A stretch of DNA of 42,333 nt from positions 1 to 42,333 of the forward strand of contig JASLXP010000768.1 of the NCBI GenBank assembly GCA_030740295.1, read 5' to 3'. This DNA comes from Planctomycetota bacterium (lineage in GTDB: Bacteria; Planctomycetota; PUPC01; JACPCR01). The position numbers and the translations under genes are program-made. Shown here one piece after another: positions 35,501 to 42,333 of this stretch. Position 1 is the first letter of the stretch; every line of letters starts with the position of its first letter. The notes under the pieces are model-generated. The model was given only the letters and a program-made list of their open reading frames with translations. It was not told where the DNA came from and searched no databases.

Positions 35501-36070
35501 AGCTTTACTTTGAAGGTCTGGGATGAAGTGACCATTAACGCTGATGATTTGGCCGTCATCCGTCATATGGATGTTGAGGCCGGAGAACACAACTTCAATG
35601 CCATCGATCTCCTGGCGCAGATGGACGTGCTGGATGTTGTTGACGGGAGACTTGTAGGTCTTAGTGACCACGAGAGTATCCACTTCCTCTTCTGTTGCCT
35701 TGAAGAGATCCTTATGAGCCTTGATGAATTGCCTGGCAACCTGCTCCGGGTTGCCTGCGGTGGCACCGGAAAGGAGATCAGTCAGGCTGTAAAGGAATGA
35801 GGCGCCCCCGCCCAGGTTACTGAATTCAATCTTCAGACCGGGGACACTGTTGTAAAGGCCCAGATACGCCTGCTTCATCGCAGGAAATTTCTCGAGAGCA
35901 GTCAATCGCCGCTGATGGGGTGTTCCCTTCGTCAGATTCTTCTGATTCTGGCCAGGCACCATTTCGGAGCGGATCTCATCAAATCCGAAGTTATCGAGAG
36001 CGTTCTGCCCATAGCCGATAGCAGAAACGAAAGACAAACTCACCAAGAGCAAACACGGTCTATTCCACAT
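32516..36070 (-). CDS. M36 (fungalysin-type) metallopeptidase with TIG-like domain and CFI-box tail
   Basis: The protein has 1184 residues from ATG 36070-36068, with GGAG 7 bases upstream and a signal peptide MWNRPCLLLVSLSFVSAIGYG. Residues 60 to 220 form the propeptide. The zinc motif HEYAH is at 503 to 507, and the third ligand is in SLGEGWSD (E530), so the protease should be active after removal of the propeptide. Residues 825 to 975 form a MAM/jelly-roll-like domain (ENFDDGVANGWTLAPPWAI, WHIDDVVLAG). Residues 980 to 1070 form an IPT/TIG Ig-like domain (ITSISPSSIPVGATTTVTIT). The tail from 1109 carries CFIATAAYGS, the CFI-box C-terminal domain. It is secreted and degrades proteins. The tail is shared with the preceding gene. 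Confidence 0.92.
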   Translation of the reverse strand: MWNRPCLLLVSLSFVSAIGYGQNALDNFGFDEIRSEMVPGQNQKNLTKGTPHQRRLTALEKFPAMKQAYLGLYNSVPGLKIEFSNLGGGASFLYSLTDLLSGATAGNPEQVARQFIKAHKDLFKATEEEVDTLVVTKTYKSPVNNIQHVHLRQEIDGIEVVFSGLNIHMTDDGQIISVNGHFIPDLQSKAQALPANPAADAAESLEEALENVGLNVAVPAVAVQPSGREHSLEFAKGNTFERNITGRLVYMPGRMGAVSLGWQFVILAENDANAYMALCHLASNRVIGRHNFTSHASGLVFSGDSPTPDSPHAGSNNPTLVNRVVREFDARDNFDSIGIPAFDVTDQHFDWYAGGTDNVTISNNVKAGDDRAANDNPIIVNGQGGSQNDFSFGNVDSSVLLAGEPVTYTSASVVNLFYWCNRTHDFLYIHGFDEPSGNFQASNFGLGGQEGDVVRAEAQDGSNTDDANMQTLPDGTESRMQMFETTGQSPRRDTGFDNQVIVHEYAHGLSNRLINDAFGLIGTQAKSLGEGWSDIIALLLLSEPGDDPDAAYPIGAYALLGAFPNIQYASGIRSEPYSADPNIYTRRFGALFDFGAPHPAGELWCNALFMAKKNIQLRTGSATQAVTRLTRIIVEGLKLTPTNPTFLQARDAVFLAEQNTFGGEHALDLRQAFANMGMGFMASTTGTEDFSPVEDFTVDPAFSGESLMILDNTEFVFDPPPTGYEVGDDIDVSLQDGNAAGEITVTFAAQFSGDQETVTFSPAAGAGQFSATMPTERRFQNTVTQNDGTLQSKRGDVISATYNDADDGSGNPATLTRVVHVGLAETLLSENFDDGVANGWTLAPPWAITNEDSSSTPNSLTDSPGGNYADSTEVNATTPAIDVANVRDLVLTITHKFDLENAQDFGNVVVTDANGVHVVSSFTGTASTFQTDVIPLGDPPATGTIQIAFQLTSDAAVNADGWHIDDVVLAGLRTIPGPVPTITSISPSSIPVGATTTVTITGTNLTTSDDMHVRIGDIAGTITSASATQVVVSLTVPDGTGGISNARRARSQGITRASAVAEVVVETSDGSASSSTASFTNSETATQDTGATPGTPGEVTGAQGGSSGCFIATAAYGSPLQPELDKLRRFRDGRLVPAKMGDAFTRTYYANSPNLARRIRGSSLVRALSRKCLTPAVKCAGISR

Positions 36071-36180
36071 CTACCGTCTCCTTTTGAATTGATGGCAAGA
36101 ATTGGGAATTCGAAATTGTGAGTGTAAACCCTCAGCCCAGATTTGCACTGGTGAGCGTACAGCAGTTCCGCAGCCCATTC

Positions 36181-38391
36181 TCAGTTTTCTGTCTTACTTT
36201 GCCCCTGAAACACGGCATTCGCCGGCCTGAGAAAACTGCGCGTGAGCGCGCGCAGCAGGGGAGACTGTTTCAACTGTCTGGCGGCTAGCGGCGAATTTGC
36301 GTAATAGGTCTGGACAAAGCCGTGCCCCGGTCCGCTGGGGAACAATCGAGAATCTCTGAAGGCGCGTAGATGATTCAATTCCGTTCGACGAGGGCTTCCA
36401 TATGCTGCCGTCGCAATGAAACAAGAGCCGCTGCTCGAGCCGCTGTTGCTGTTGCCGACCTCCAGCCTCATAGTTTGTGTCTTTGTCTGTCCCGCCAAGT
36501 CTGCGGAAACAGTAACGTTGGTCAGATTTGTGACTCCTTTTATGGCTCCGGTGAACGTGGCGGATGAACTGCCGGTGGGGATAGTCACGGTGGAAGGTAT
36601 GGTTGCCAGCGATGGAGTATCCGTCGTCAGAGTGATGGTGAGCTCTCCGGTCGGAACCACCACCTCCAAGCCAACAGTGCCAGTGATCGTAGTCGAACCT
36701 GTGATCGTAGTGGGAGAGATAGTGAATGTCTTAAAGTCCACCAGAATTACTGAAATCGTTCTCTGTACGGTAATGTTATTTGCACTGGCAGTGATGGTAT
36801 GATTCGCCGTTGCAGTCAAAGCTGGCGCGGTGGCCTGAAATGTTGCAGCAGCTACGCCCTCATTGAACGAGACGCTGGACGGCAGAATAAAACTACTTCC
36901 GACGAGGCCCACCGTAAGGCCACCGGCAGGAGCGGCGCTGTTTAGGGACAATGTCGCGGTGAAGACCTCTCCGCCGCCCACCTGGTCGGCGGTGGTGATA
37001 GAAAGCGGGCCGACAGTGACAGCAACGTCAAGCGGTGCCAATGCGAGATCGAGATTCGGCCTGTCCGGATTATTGCCAAGCTGCGTGCTGTTGTCGGGCC
37101 TGACAGGCAAGACGCGGCCATTCAAGAAATCGATGGCGATTCGGTCTCCGTAACCGGTAGCGTTTCCCGATGTTCCGGCATTGGAGGCCCCGGCGCTGGC
37201 CTGCACGTTGGTCAGGAACGAGAGTGCCCCATCGATACTCGCGCTCACGAAGAATTCGGCATCATCATTCGTCACGCCGTTTGAATCTGCGCCCTGATTG
37301 TTACCTGCGTCATTTCGAGCGTCATACCACGCGACGGCAACAACTCCGGTTGAAGCATCGACAGCCACCCGCGGCAGGAATTGCGAGTTAGTGGTGGTAT
37401 CGTTTACCCGCACAGCATCTGACCAGGTAGCACCTTTATCGGTGGAAAAGCGAATGAAGACATCAGTGTCGTTACTTTCATCGGTCTGCTCTTCCGTATA
37501 GGCCACGTACACCCGGCCGGCATGAGGACCATTGCTCAGGTCTGTCGCGATGCTCGGCGCGGAACTGATCGTTCCGTTGCCTTGTGCAGGCAGGTTGTCC
37601 TGGCCTCCTACATTACTGGAGCTGACAAAGGCGGCAGCGCCAAACCCACCAGTGTCCGTTCCATCCGTGTCAGCATTGACAAGAATCGAAGCGCCCGTTG
37701 TGCCGGTTTGAGGCGACTGATAGGAGACATAGACCTCACTGTTGGGCCCGATGGCCACATCCGCAAAGGTGCCGTTGGCCGAGCCCTGGAGTGCCTCGGC
37801 TGCGCTGAAGTTGCCGGTCAACTGGTTCAGAGCGGTTGACTGGGTGAAGCGGGTGACGACGCCGCCGTTGGTGTTATCCCGGTATGCGAGCCAGATGTCG
37901 CCATTACGGGCCGCGATGGCAGGGCGCTCGACATCCGTATCCGGCCCGAAAGATTGGAGGACGGCAAAGGTGGCACCGCCGTTAACGCTGATTGCGACGT
38001 GAATGGTAGCGTTCGGGCTGTTGAACTCACGGTAGGCTATGAACAGATTGCCGAAGCCGTCGAATGTGCAGACTGGCTGATCGTTGCCGACGTTCAGGCC
38101 ATCATTGCCATCTGCGATGGCCCGGGTGGCGAAGGTCGCGCCCCCATCGACGCTGACGCCTGCAAACAAACCGTTCGCGGTGGAATCATCATCGGAGATA
38201 AAAAAGACACGTTGCGTGTTTGACCGGTCGATCGCCACATCCACATCAAACTGGTCGTTGTTTGTTCGACTGATGTTCGTGTCCGTGTTCGCCGTAAGCG
38301 CAAGACCTGACGTGGACTGTGCCAGGCCTGGATGGATGCAAACGAGTAAACAGCCCAAAGCCAGGGCATGCTGGATAGCTCTGTTCAGCAT
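36181..38391 (-). CDS. Secreted BNR/sialidase-fold protein with CFI-box tail
   Basis: The protein has 736 residues from ATG 38391-38389, with a signal peptide MLNRAIQHALALGCLLVCIHPGLA. Residues 30 to about 400 are a propeller with Asp-box (BNR) turns SVDGGATFA, SVNGGATFA and STDKGATWSDA. No sialidase arginine triad or catalytic tyrosine is evident, so enzyme activity is not claimed. Residues 450 to 650 are two to three Ig-like sandwiches rich in Thr and Val. C657 begins CFIATAAYGS and an 80-residue CFI-box tail very like that of the M36 gene (LRxFRD, YYANSP, LLRAL). The gene starts 9 bases after the barrel gene ends, so they are one operon. The likely place is the cell surface or outer membrane. 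Confidence 0.85.
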   Translation of the reverse strand: MLNRAIQHALALGCLLVCIHPGLAQSTSGLALTANTDTNISRTNNDQFDVDVAIDRSNTQRVFFISDDDSTANGLFAGVSVDGGATFATRAIADGNDGLNVGNDQPVCTFDGFGNLFIAYREFNSPNATIHVAISVNGGATFAVLQSFGPDTDVERPAIAARNGDIWLAYRDNTNGGVVTRFTQSTALNQLTGNFSAAEALQGSANGTFADVAIGPNSEVYVSYQSPQTGTTGASILVNADTDGTDTGGFGAAAFVSSSNVGGQDNLPAQGNGTISSAPSIATDLSNGPHAGRVYVAYTEEQTDESNDTDVFIRFSTDKGATWSDAVRVNDTTTNSQFLPRVAVDASTGVVAVAWYDARNDAGNNQGADSNGVTNDDAEFFVSASIDGALSFLTNVQASAGASNAGTSGNATGYGDRIAIDFLNGRVLPVRPDNSTQLGNNPDRPNLDLALAPLDVAVTVGPLSITTADQVGGGEVFTATLSLNSAAPAGGLTVGLVGSSFILPSSVSFNEGVAAATFQATAPALTATANHTITASANNITVQRTISVILVDFKTFTISPTTITGSTTITGTVGLEVVVPTGELTITLTTDTPSLATIPSTVTIPTGSSSATFTGAIKGVTNLTNVTVSADLAGQTKTQTMRLEVGNSNSGSSSGSCFIATAAYGSPRRTELNHLRAFRDSRLFPSGPGHGFVQTYYANSPLAARQLKQSPLLRALTRSFLRPANAVFQGQSKTEN

Positions 38392-38400
38392 AGATTCTCG

Positions 38401-39357
38401 CTAGAATTGGAACGAAAAGCCGAGGAACAGCGTAAAGGCTGCCGCGTCCTTGGTGATGCCCGGCCCTGCCCCCAATTCGAAAGTCAGGTTGTCTCCCGGA
38501 ATCCAACGGGTACCAAGCAGGAAGCTCACGGGGATACTATCCATGCCCTCGAGATCACTTTCGGTGGCCCTGTATGGATTCAGGTAGCCGAACAGTTGTC
38601 CACCGATGGCAAGGTCGTCTTCGATGACCTCGAATAGATACCCCACCCCCACGCTTAGCGTGTCTTCAAGTTCAATCCTCGCCTCAGGCCTGAACGCGCT
38701 TACCGAGCCGATATGGGTGTAATCAAGATTGAAGTGCCAGATACCCCAGTCCAGCTCTGTTGTAGAAAGAATCCCAAAGCCGATATCGAGCCCGCCGCTG
38801 GAGTGCAGATCTCTTTCATCTCCCAGAGGCAGCTTCAACTGTAGCCTCAGGGCCAGGCCAGAGCCGGCTTGCTCCCCTCCCCATAGCTGAAACTTCGTCG
38901 AGACAACAGGGTCACCGAGCTCGTTGTCGACAGTGATAGTGTTAATCCCCTGTTGGAGTGCAAACAGAGATTCCCCATCGACGACGCTCAGCAGCGAGCC
39001 ACCGATAGAAGTGAGAGGGATGTCCACCTGCAAATCGAGGAAGTCTGCAAGGCCAAACGCGAAAAAGGTATTGAACTCGGTGGCACCGCCGGTGATGTTG
39101 ATCTGGGAATTGGCGGTCTGATCGGTTGCCGAGTTTTCGACAAACTCAATGGAGAACTTTGTCCGAAACTCGCCCTTTCCCAGGGTGATGGCGGATTCCA
39201 TTTTTGGGATGAGGGTCATGATGTTGAAAACGTCGTTGCCCCCGTACCGAAACGGCTCGAGCAATCGATCCTTAGTCGAAGCCTGGGCATGAATGCCCTG
39301 GGTAACCAACGCGAACAGGGCAAACGTCATCAGCCCCCGACACGCCATCTTATTCAT
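38401..39357 (-). CDS. Outer-membrane beta-barrel protein (DUF3187-like)
   Basis: The protein has 318 residues from ATG 39357-39355, with AGGAGA 6 bases upstream and a signal peptide MNKMACRGLMTFALFALVTQGIHA. The rest is alternating short hydrophobic strands and turns typical of an outer-membrane barrel (TKFSIEFVENSA, LALRLQLKLPLGDERD, LSVGVGYLFEV). It ends in phenylalanine (LFLGFSFQF), the usual signal for barrel insertion. The likeness to DUF3187 rests on the GLADFLDLQVDIPL and QLKLPLGDERDLHSSGG stretch. Transport of a substrate is possible but not shown. It opens the envelope operon, and its upstream region holds two hairpins. Confidence 0.78.
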   Translation of the reverse strand: MNKMACRGLMTFALFALVTQGIHAQASTKDRLLEPFRYGGNDVFNIMTLIPKMESAITLGKGEFRTKFSIEFVENSATDQTANSQINITGGATEFNTFFAFGLADFLDLQVDIPLTSIGGSLLSVVDGESLFALQQGINTITVDNELGDPVVSTKFQLWGGEQAGSGLALRLQLKLPLGDERDLHSSGGLDIGFGILSTTELDWGIWHFNLDYTHIGSVSAFRPEARIELEDTLSVGVGYLFEVIEDDLAIGGQLFGYLNPYRATESDLEGMDSIPVSFLLGTRWIPGDNLTFELGAGPGITKDAAAFTLFLGFSFQF

Positions 39358-39418
39358 GCGATATCTCCTCTGTAGTATTCTCGTGGTGGCGCCGCGGCCC
39401 TCAGCACAGAGTCATTTT

Positions 39419-39517
39419 GCAGGTTGCAGCCAGTAAACGCCATCGCTCTTAAGGCTGCCGACCGATGTAGCTGGAGTGTGGCTTCAGACATCACACCGAT
39501 GTGCGTTTACTACCTGC
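39419..39517. promoter_or_regulatory. Interrupted inverted repeat upstream of the envelope operon
   Basis: GCAGGT (39419-39424) and AGTAAACGC (39432-39440) pair with GCGTTTACT (39503-39511) and ACCTGC (39512-39517), with a 7-base bulge on the left side. It lies in the 197-base gap before the barrel gene. A leader RNA structure or protein-binding site is possible. Confidence 0.45.
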
Positions 39518-39528
39518 ATGAGCCCGTG

Positions 39529-39546
39529 CAAGCTGGCAGCAGCTTG
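39529..39546. terminator. Short hairpin after the BaiN-type gene
   Basis: CAAGCT (39529-39534) and AGCTTG (39541-39546) are exact inverted repeats around GGCAGC. The hairpin lies 9 bases downstream of the flavoprotein stop. No T-run follows on the minus strand, so its role as a terminator is weak. Confidence 0.3.
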
Positions 39547-39554
39547 TAGACACA

Positions 39555-40802
39555 CTACACACACTCCCCGGCAAGCCAACCCGTCGCGAATGCCGACTGA
39601 AAATTGTACCCACCGATCAGGCCATCCAGATCCAGGATCTCTCCGGCGAAATAGAGCCCCGGAACAAGCTTGCTCTGCATGTCGCGGGAATCCACTTCCT
39701 TTAGCGAAACACCTCCTGCGGTGACTTCCGCTTTGCGGAAACCCAGTGAGCCACTGATTGCGACAGGCAGCGCTTTAAGATTAGAAAGAATCGAAAGGCG
39801 TTGGGGACGGCTGAGATTCCCACCTTTCTGATCCGAGGCTATCCCGGCTCGCGCCAGTAACGATTCAGCCAGTCGCCGAGGTACGAAGATGGCGAGGATG
39901 CCGGACACCTGTTTCCTGCCTTCCTCCCTCAGCGCTCTCTGAAGCAGGTCATCCAGTTCCTGTTGCATCTTGTCCGGAACAAAATCGCAGACTAGAAAGA
40001 GTGAGCCAGGGTTGGCGTGGCCAGTTACCCACCGGCTGATGTTCAAGACTGCAGGTCCGGATAGGCCGAAATGTGTAAAGAGAACCGAACCACGTTCGCT
40101 GGGCGGACGCTTTCGGCCACTGAATTTCGGTGTCTCCGAGGTCTCCGAGACTTTCAGAAGAACGTCCGGTACAGTGATCCCAGTCAGTTCTCTTACCCAT
40201 GATTCATCAGTGGTAAGAGGCACGAGCGCTGGCGTAGGATTAGCCACCGAGTGGCCTGTCTCTCTCGCCCACGCATAGCCGTCACCGGTCGTGCCACTCC
40301 CGGGAAAGGACTGTCCGCCAGTGGTAATAATCAACTTTTCTGTCGAGTAGCTCGCGCCCGGAGTCTCAACTTTGAATCCGCCTTCATCAAAGCCGAAGCG
40401 CAGCACTGGCTCTTCGAGTGAGACCTTGCAGCCCGAGCGTCGAAGACGCCGTTCGAGCGCGTGAGCCACATCGCTGGCTTTATCGCTGACGGGGAAGATC
40501 TTGCCGGTTTGCTCGATCTTCGTCGGTACCCCTTCCGCGTTGATCAGCGCAACCAGTTCTTCCGGGTCGAGGGCCGCAAGCGCAGAATGAAGAAAGCGAC
40601 CGTTGCGCCCGAAGGCATCAACAATGCCCCGGCGATCTGTCTCCTGAGTGATGTTGCAGCGCGCACCGCCCGAAATGAGGATCTTGACGCCTACTTTGTT
40701 GTTCTTTTCCAGGAGCAAGGTCTTGCGCCCTCGCTCCGCTGCACGTGTTGCCGCGAGCAATCCGGCCGGGCCGGCGCCGACGACGATTACATCCCAAGTC
40801 AT
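39555..40802 (-). CDS. BaiN/RdsA (HI0933-type) FAD-dependent oxidoreductase
   Basis: The protein has 415 residues from ATG 40802-40800. It opens with the FAD-binding loop DVIVVGAGPAGLLAATRAAE, followed by LLLEKNNKVGVKILISGGARCNI, the hallmark of the HI0933/BaiN family. GGQSFPGSGTTGDGYAWARE and the terminal GLYFAGEILDLDGLIGGYNF are further conserved blocks that close the FAD site. The length is normal. Family members include a bile-acid reductase, but in most bacteria the substrate is unknown. It is cytoplasmic with no signal peptide. The start codon abuts heptamer array F, leaving no room for a clear ribosome binding site. The barrel gene follows on the same strand after 197 bases. Confidence 0.9.
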   Translation of the reverse strand: MTWDVIVVGAGPAGLLAATRAAERGRKTLLLEKNNKVGVKILISGGARCNITQETDRRGIVDAFGRNGRFLHSALAALDPEELVALINAEGVPTKIEQTGKIFPVSDKASDVAHALERRLRRSGCKVSLEEPVLRFGFDEGGFKVETPGASYSTEKLIITTGGQSFPGSGTTGDGYAWARETGHSVANPTPALVPLTTDESWVRELTGITVPDVLLKVSETSETPKFSGRKRPPSERGSVLFTHFGLSGPAVLNISRWVTGHANPGSLFLVCDFVPDKMQQELDDLLQRALREEGRKQVSGILAIFVPRRLAESLLARAGIASDQKGGNLSRPQRLSILSNLKALPVAISGSLGFRKAEVTAGGVSLKEVDSRDMQSKLVPGLYFAGEILDLDGLIGGYNFQSAFATGWLAGECV

Positions 40803-40840
40803 GAATGAGTAATGAGTAATAAGTAATGCGTAATCAGTAA
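40803..40840 (+). repeat. GTAATNN heptamer array F, abutting the BaiN-type gene start
   Basis: Units GAATGA, GTAATGA, GTAATAA, GTAATGC, GTAATCA, GTAA. It touches the flavoprotein start codon and is inverted relative to array G. Between F and G lies the palindromic element. Confidence 0.85.
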
Positions 40841-40851
40841 GAGGCAGCTAT

Positions 40852-41161
40852 GTGGCGACAGTCTGCCAGCCTGTCAGATTCTTTCGAAAAAAGGTCGACA
40901 TCAGCCGATTTCCGGCCTGAAAGGACATAGACATATCAGCCCGGGGCAACGCCCTGGGAACAGATAGAGGAGACAGTCCTAGCCCTGTAAGGGCGACACA
41001 ACAGGAAGCCTCTCAGCGATTTGTGCCGCCCTTTCAGGGCTCAAGGGTGGCCCTTCCTCATAACCCAGGGCGTTGCCCTGGGCTGATGTGTTTGGCCCCT
41101 TCGGGGCGACCAGTGTTCAGAATCGACTTTTTACGAACGAATCTGTCAGCCTGGCAGACTG
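40852..41161. mobile_element. MITE- or structured-RNA-like element with nested palindromes and 40-bp terminal inverted repeats
   Basis: The ends 40859-40898 and 41123-41161 are inverted repeats matching at about 36 of 40 positions (CAGTCTGCCAG at the outer edge). Inside, 40936-40959 pairs with 41063-41086 at 22 of 24 positions. Inside that, 40981-41001 pairs with 41021-41041 at 19 of 21. Small hairpins AAGGG-TGG-CCCTT (41043-41055) and GCCCC-TTC-GGGGC (41095-41107) are also seen. No reading frame is preserved and no transposase is present. It occupies most of the gene-free stretch 40803-41255. It could be a non-autonomous mobile element or a structured RNA; the left end has a solo relative at 16696. 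Confidence 0.75.
40936..41086. ncRNA. Nested stem region inside the palindromic element
   Basis: Arms 40936-40959 and 41063-41086 (core GGGCAACGCCCTGGG) enclose a second stem 40981-41001 with 41021-41041 (core AAGGGCG) and a 19-base loop. Most mismatches are single and isolated. If transcribed, this would give a branched RNA of about 150 bases. No promoter was identified, so this remains a candidate. Confidence 0.4.
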
Positions 41162-41226
41162 ATCCTGAAACCGTATGAGAGATATGACTTGAGACTATTG
41201 AAGCCTATACCCAAAACGGCCGCAGC

Positions 41227-41250
41227 TTACTCATTACTTATTACTCATTT
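41227..41250 (-). repeat. GTAATNN heptamer array G, before the RluA-Maf gene
   Basis: Read on the minus strand: AAATGA, GTAATAA, GTAATGA, GTAA. It ends 5 bases before the GTG start of the RluA-Maf gene and is the inverted partner of array F. Confidence 0.8.
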
Positions 41251-41255
41251 TTCCT

Positions 41256-42333
41256 GTGACGAAGACTGCTGACAAAACCATTCGATCCAACGAGGCCGGC
41301 CAGCGACTCGACCGTATTGTCCAAGACCTTGTGGATTGTTCCCGATCGGTCGCACGTGGAATGTTTCATCATGAATGTGTGAAGCTGAATGGGAGCCTGA
41401 CCGAGGAGGCCGGTCACAAGGTCCGTGCGGGAGATGAGGTGAAGGTCACGTTCGATCCCGAACGACGGTATCGGGAAAAGCCGAAAGAATGGCGGGACAG
41501 GGCATTCAGGGTGGTTTTCGAAGACAAGCATCTGATCGTGGTCGACAAGTCCGCGGGAGTGCTCACGGTGGATACGGATGCCGGAGGTGATTACAACCTC
41601 GAACAGGCAATCAACACTTATCTCGAGAGGGCTGGCCGGAAGAGCCGCGGGGTTGAGGTCGTTCATCGTCTCGACAGAGACACTTCCGGACTGCTCGTGT
41701 TTGCGAAAGAGCGGCGTACGGCGGATGGGCTACGTGACCAGTTCAGATCGAAGAAACCCAAACGAGAATATCTTGCTATCGTGGCGGGCAGACTGCACAA
41801 GAAGAAAGGAACGTTTCGAAGTCATCTGACAACATCCAAGAGCCTCTTTCGGTATTCGACAAAGAACAACAAGCGCGCCGAATCGGCCGTCACCCATTAC
41901 GAGGTCGTCGAACATCTGCCGGTCGCAACACTGGTTCGAGCGCGATTGGAGACCGGCCGCCGGAATCAGATTCGGGTCCACTTTGCGGAGGCAGGGAATC
42001 CCGTGCTGGGTGATTCCAGATATCGCTCAGATCGTCCAAAAGACGGCAATTGGCGCGGTCGCCGCCTGGCATTGCACGCAGCTACACTTGAGTTCAAACA
42101 CCCGGTGACGGGAAAATTAATGAGTTTGAATTCTTCTGAACCTGCCAGATTTCAGGCGTATCTGGAGGTGGCAAGACGTCAGAAAAAACCGAGACAGCCA
42201 GAGGGATTGAGATTCGAAAAGCCGCGCATCCTTCTTGCCTCCCAATCCCCGCGCAGATTGAAGCTCTTGACCGAGAGATATGGCCCAGAGCGTGTCGATG
42301 CTTGTGCGAGCGGACATGGTGAGGCGTCTCAAG
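41256..42333 (+). CDS. RluA-family pseudouridine synthase fused in frame to a Maf domain, cut by window edge
   Basis: The frame runs open from GTG 41256 to the window end, 359 codons. Residues 10 to 70 form an S4 RNA-binding domain (GQRLDRIVQDLVDCSRSVAR, VKLNGSLTEEAG). The catalytic block VEVVHRLDRDTSGLLVFAKE carries the essential aspartate of HRLD. ETGRRNQIRVHFAEAGNPVL and LALHAATLEFKHPVTG finish the RluA fold near residue 300. After a short basic linker, residues 322 to 335 read KPRILLASQSPRRL, the signature opening of Maf nucleotide pyrophosphatases. No stop codon separates the two parts. The first part modifies uridine in RNA; Maf proteins hydrolyse non-canonical nucleoside triphosphates. 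The start is uncertain because no ribosome binding site precedes it. Confidence 0.85.
   Translation, partial: MTKTADKTIRSNEAGQRLDRIVQDLVDCSRSVARGMFHHECVKLNGSLTEEAGHKVRAGDEVKVTFDPERRYREKPKEWRDRAFRVVFEDKHLIVVDKSAGVLTVDTDAGGDYNLEQAINTYLERAGRKSRGVEVVHRLDRDTSGLLVFAKERRTADGLRDQFRSKKPKREYLAIVAGRLHKKKGTFRSHLTTSKSLFRYSTKNNKRAESAVTHYEVVEHLPVATLVRARLETGRRNQIRVHFAEAGNPVLGDSRYRSDRPKDGNWRGRRLALHAATLEFKHPVTGKLMSLNSSEPARFQAYLEVARRQKKPRQPEGLRFEKPRILLASQSPRRLKLLTERYGPERVDACASGHGEASQ

Noticed and set aside
36181..38391. True sialidase
   Set aside because: Asp-box turns are present, but no arginine triad or catalytic Tyr/Glu pair could be recognised.
40852..41161. Insertion sequence with transposase
   Set aside because: The element is too short to encode a transposase and has no coding frame of note.

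Overview
The window reads as chromosomal DNA of a Gram-negative bacterium of the Planctomycetota/Verrucomicrobiota/Lentisphaerota/Hydrogenedentota type. The grounds are a type I sulfatase with a discoidin tail, a phytanoyl-CoA dioxygenase-like enzyme, PQQ-like and NHL-like propellers, LamG and CBM6/35 tails, a cupredoxin protein, an outer-membrane barrel and CFI-box C-termini, all beside ordinary housekeeping genes. This placement is inferred from gene content; no alignment could be run. No tRNA, rRNA, CRISPR array, transposase or phage gene was seen.

Layout. Positions 1-5308 (minus strand): an AIM24-family protein cut by the window edge, a LamG protein with an inserted seven-repeat propeller, an FkbM methyltransferase and a secreted sulfatase. 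Positions 5569-8278: an HD phosphohydrolase (plus), then a PQQ-like propeller protein and a PhyH-like dioxygenase (minus). Positions 8711-16686 (plus): a housekeeping run of pheA, tpiA, secG, a YicC-type endoribonuclease, a RluB-type pseudouridine synthase, gyrA and a Ser/Thr kinase. Positions 16896-25780 (plus): a very large secreted protein, a cupredoxin-LamG protein, a propeller-CBM protein, an Ogt-type alkyltransferase and a PGI/PMI isomerase. Positions 25862-40802 (minus): a Gfo/Idh oxidoreductase, then, read in the direction of transcription, a BaiN-type flavoprotein, an outer-membrane barrel, a BNR protein with a CFI-box tail, an M36 metallopeptidase with a CFI-box tail, an M16-fold protein lacking its zinc motif, and a huge DUF6259-like protein. 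From 41256 to the end (plus): a RluA pseudouridine synthase that runs in frame into the start of a Maf domain.

How the genes work together. Two secreted gene sets stand out. Genes 16896-24196 look like an extracytoplasmic glycan-binding and oxidation set, with a type 1 copper domain as a possible electron acceptor for the neighbouring propeller. Genes 27209-39357 look like a cell-envelope or secretion set that combines a barrel, two CFI-box proteins and an M16 pseudoprotease.

The most unusual signal lies between the genes. Heptamer arrays of the form GTAATNN sit at gene edges. In three intergenic regions (13033-13230, 26952-27226, 40803-41250) they form an inverted pair that bookends a different low-complexity or palindromic filler. 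Two genes about 14 kb apart end in the same peptide, VMSNE, because their last codons and stop lie inside identical 25-nt copies of this array. The third bookended region encloses a 303-bp nested palindromic element with 40-bp terminal inverted repeats.
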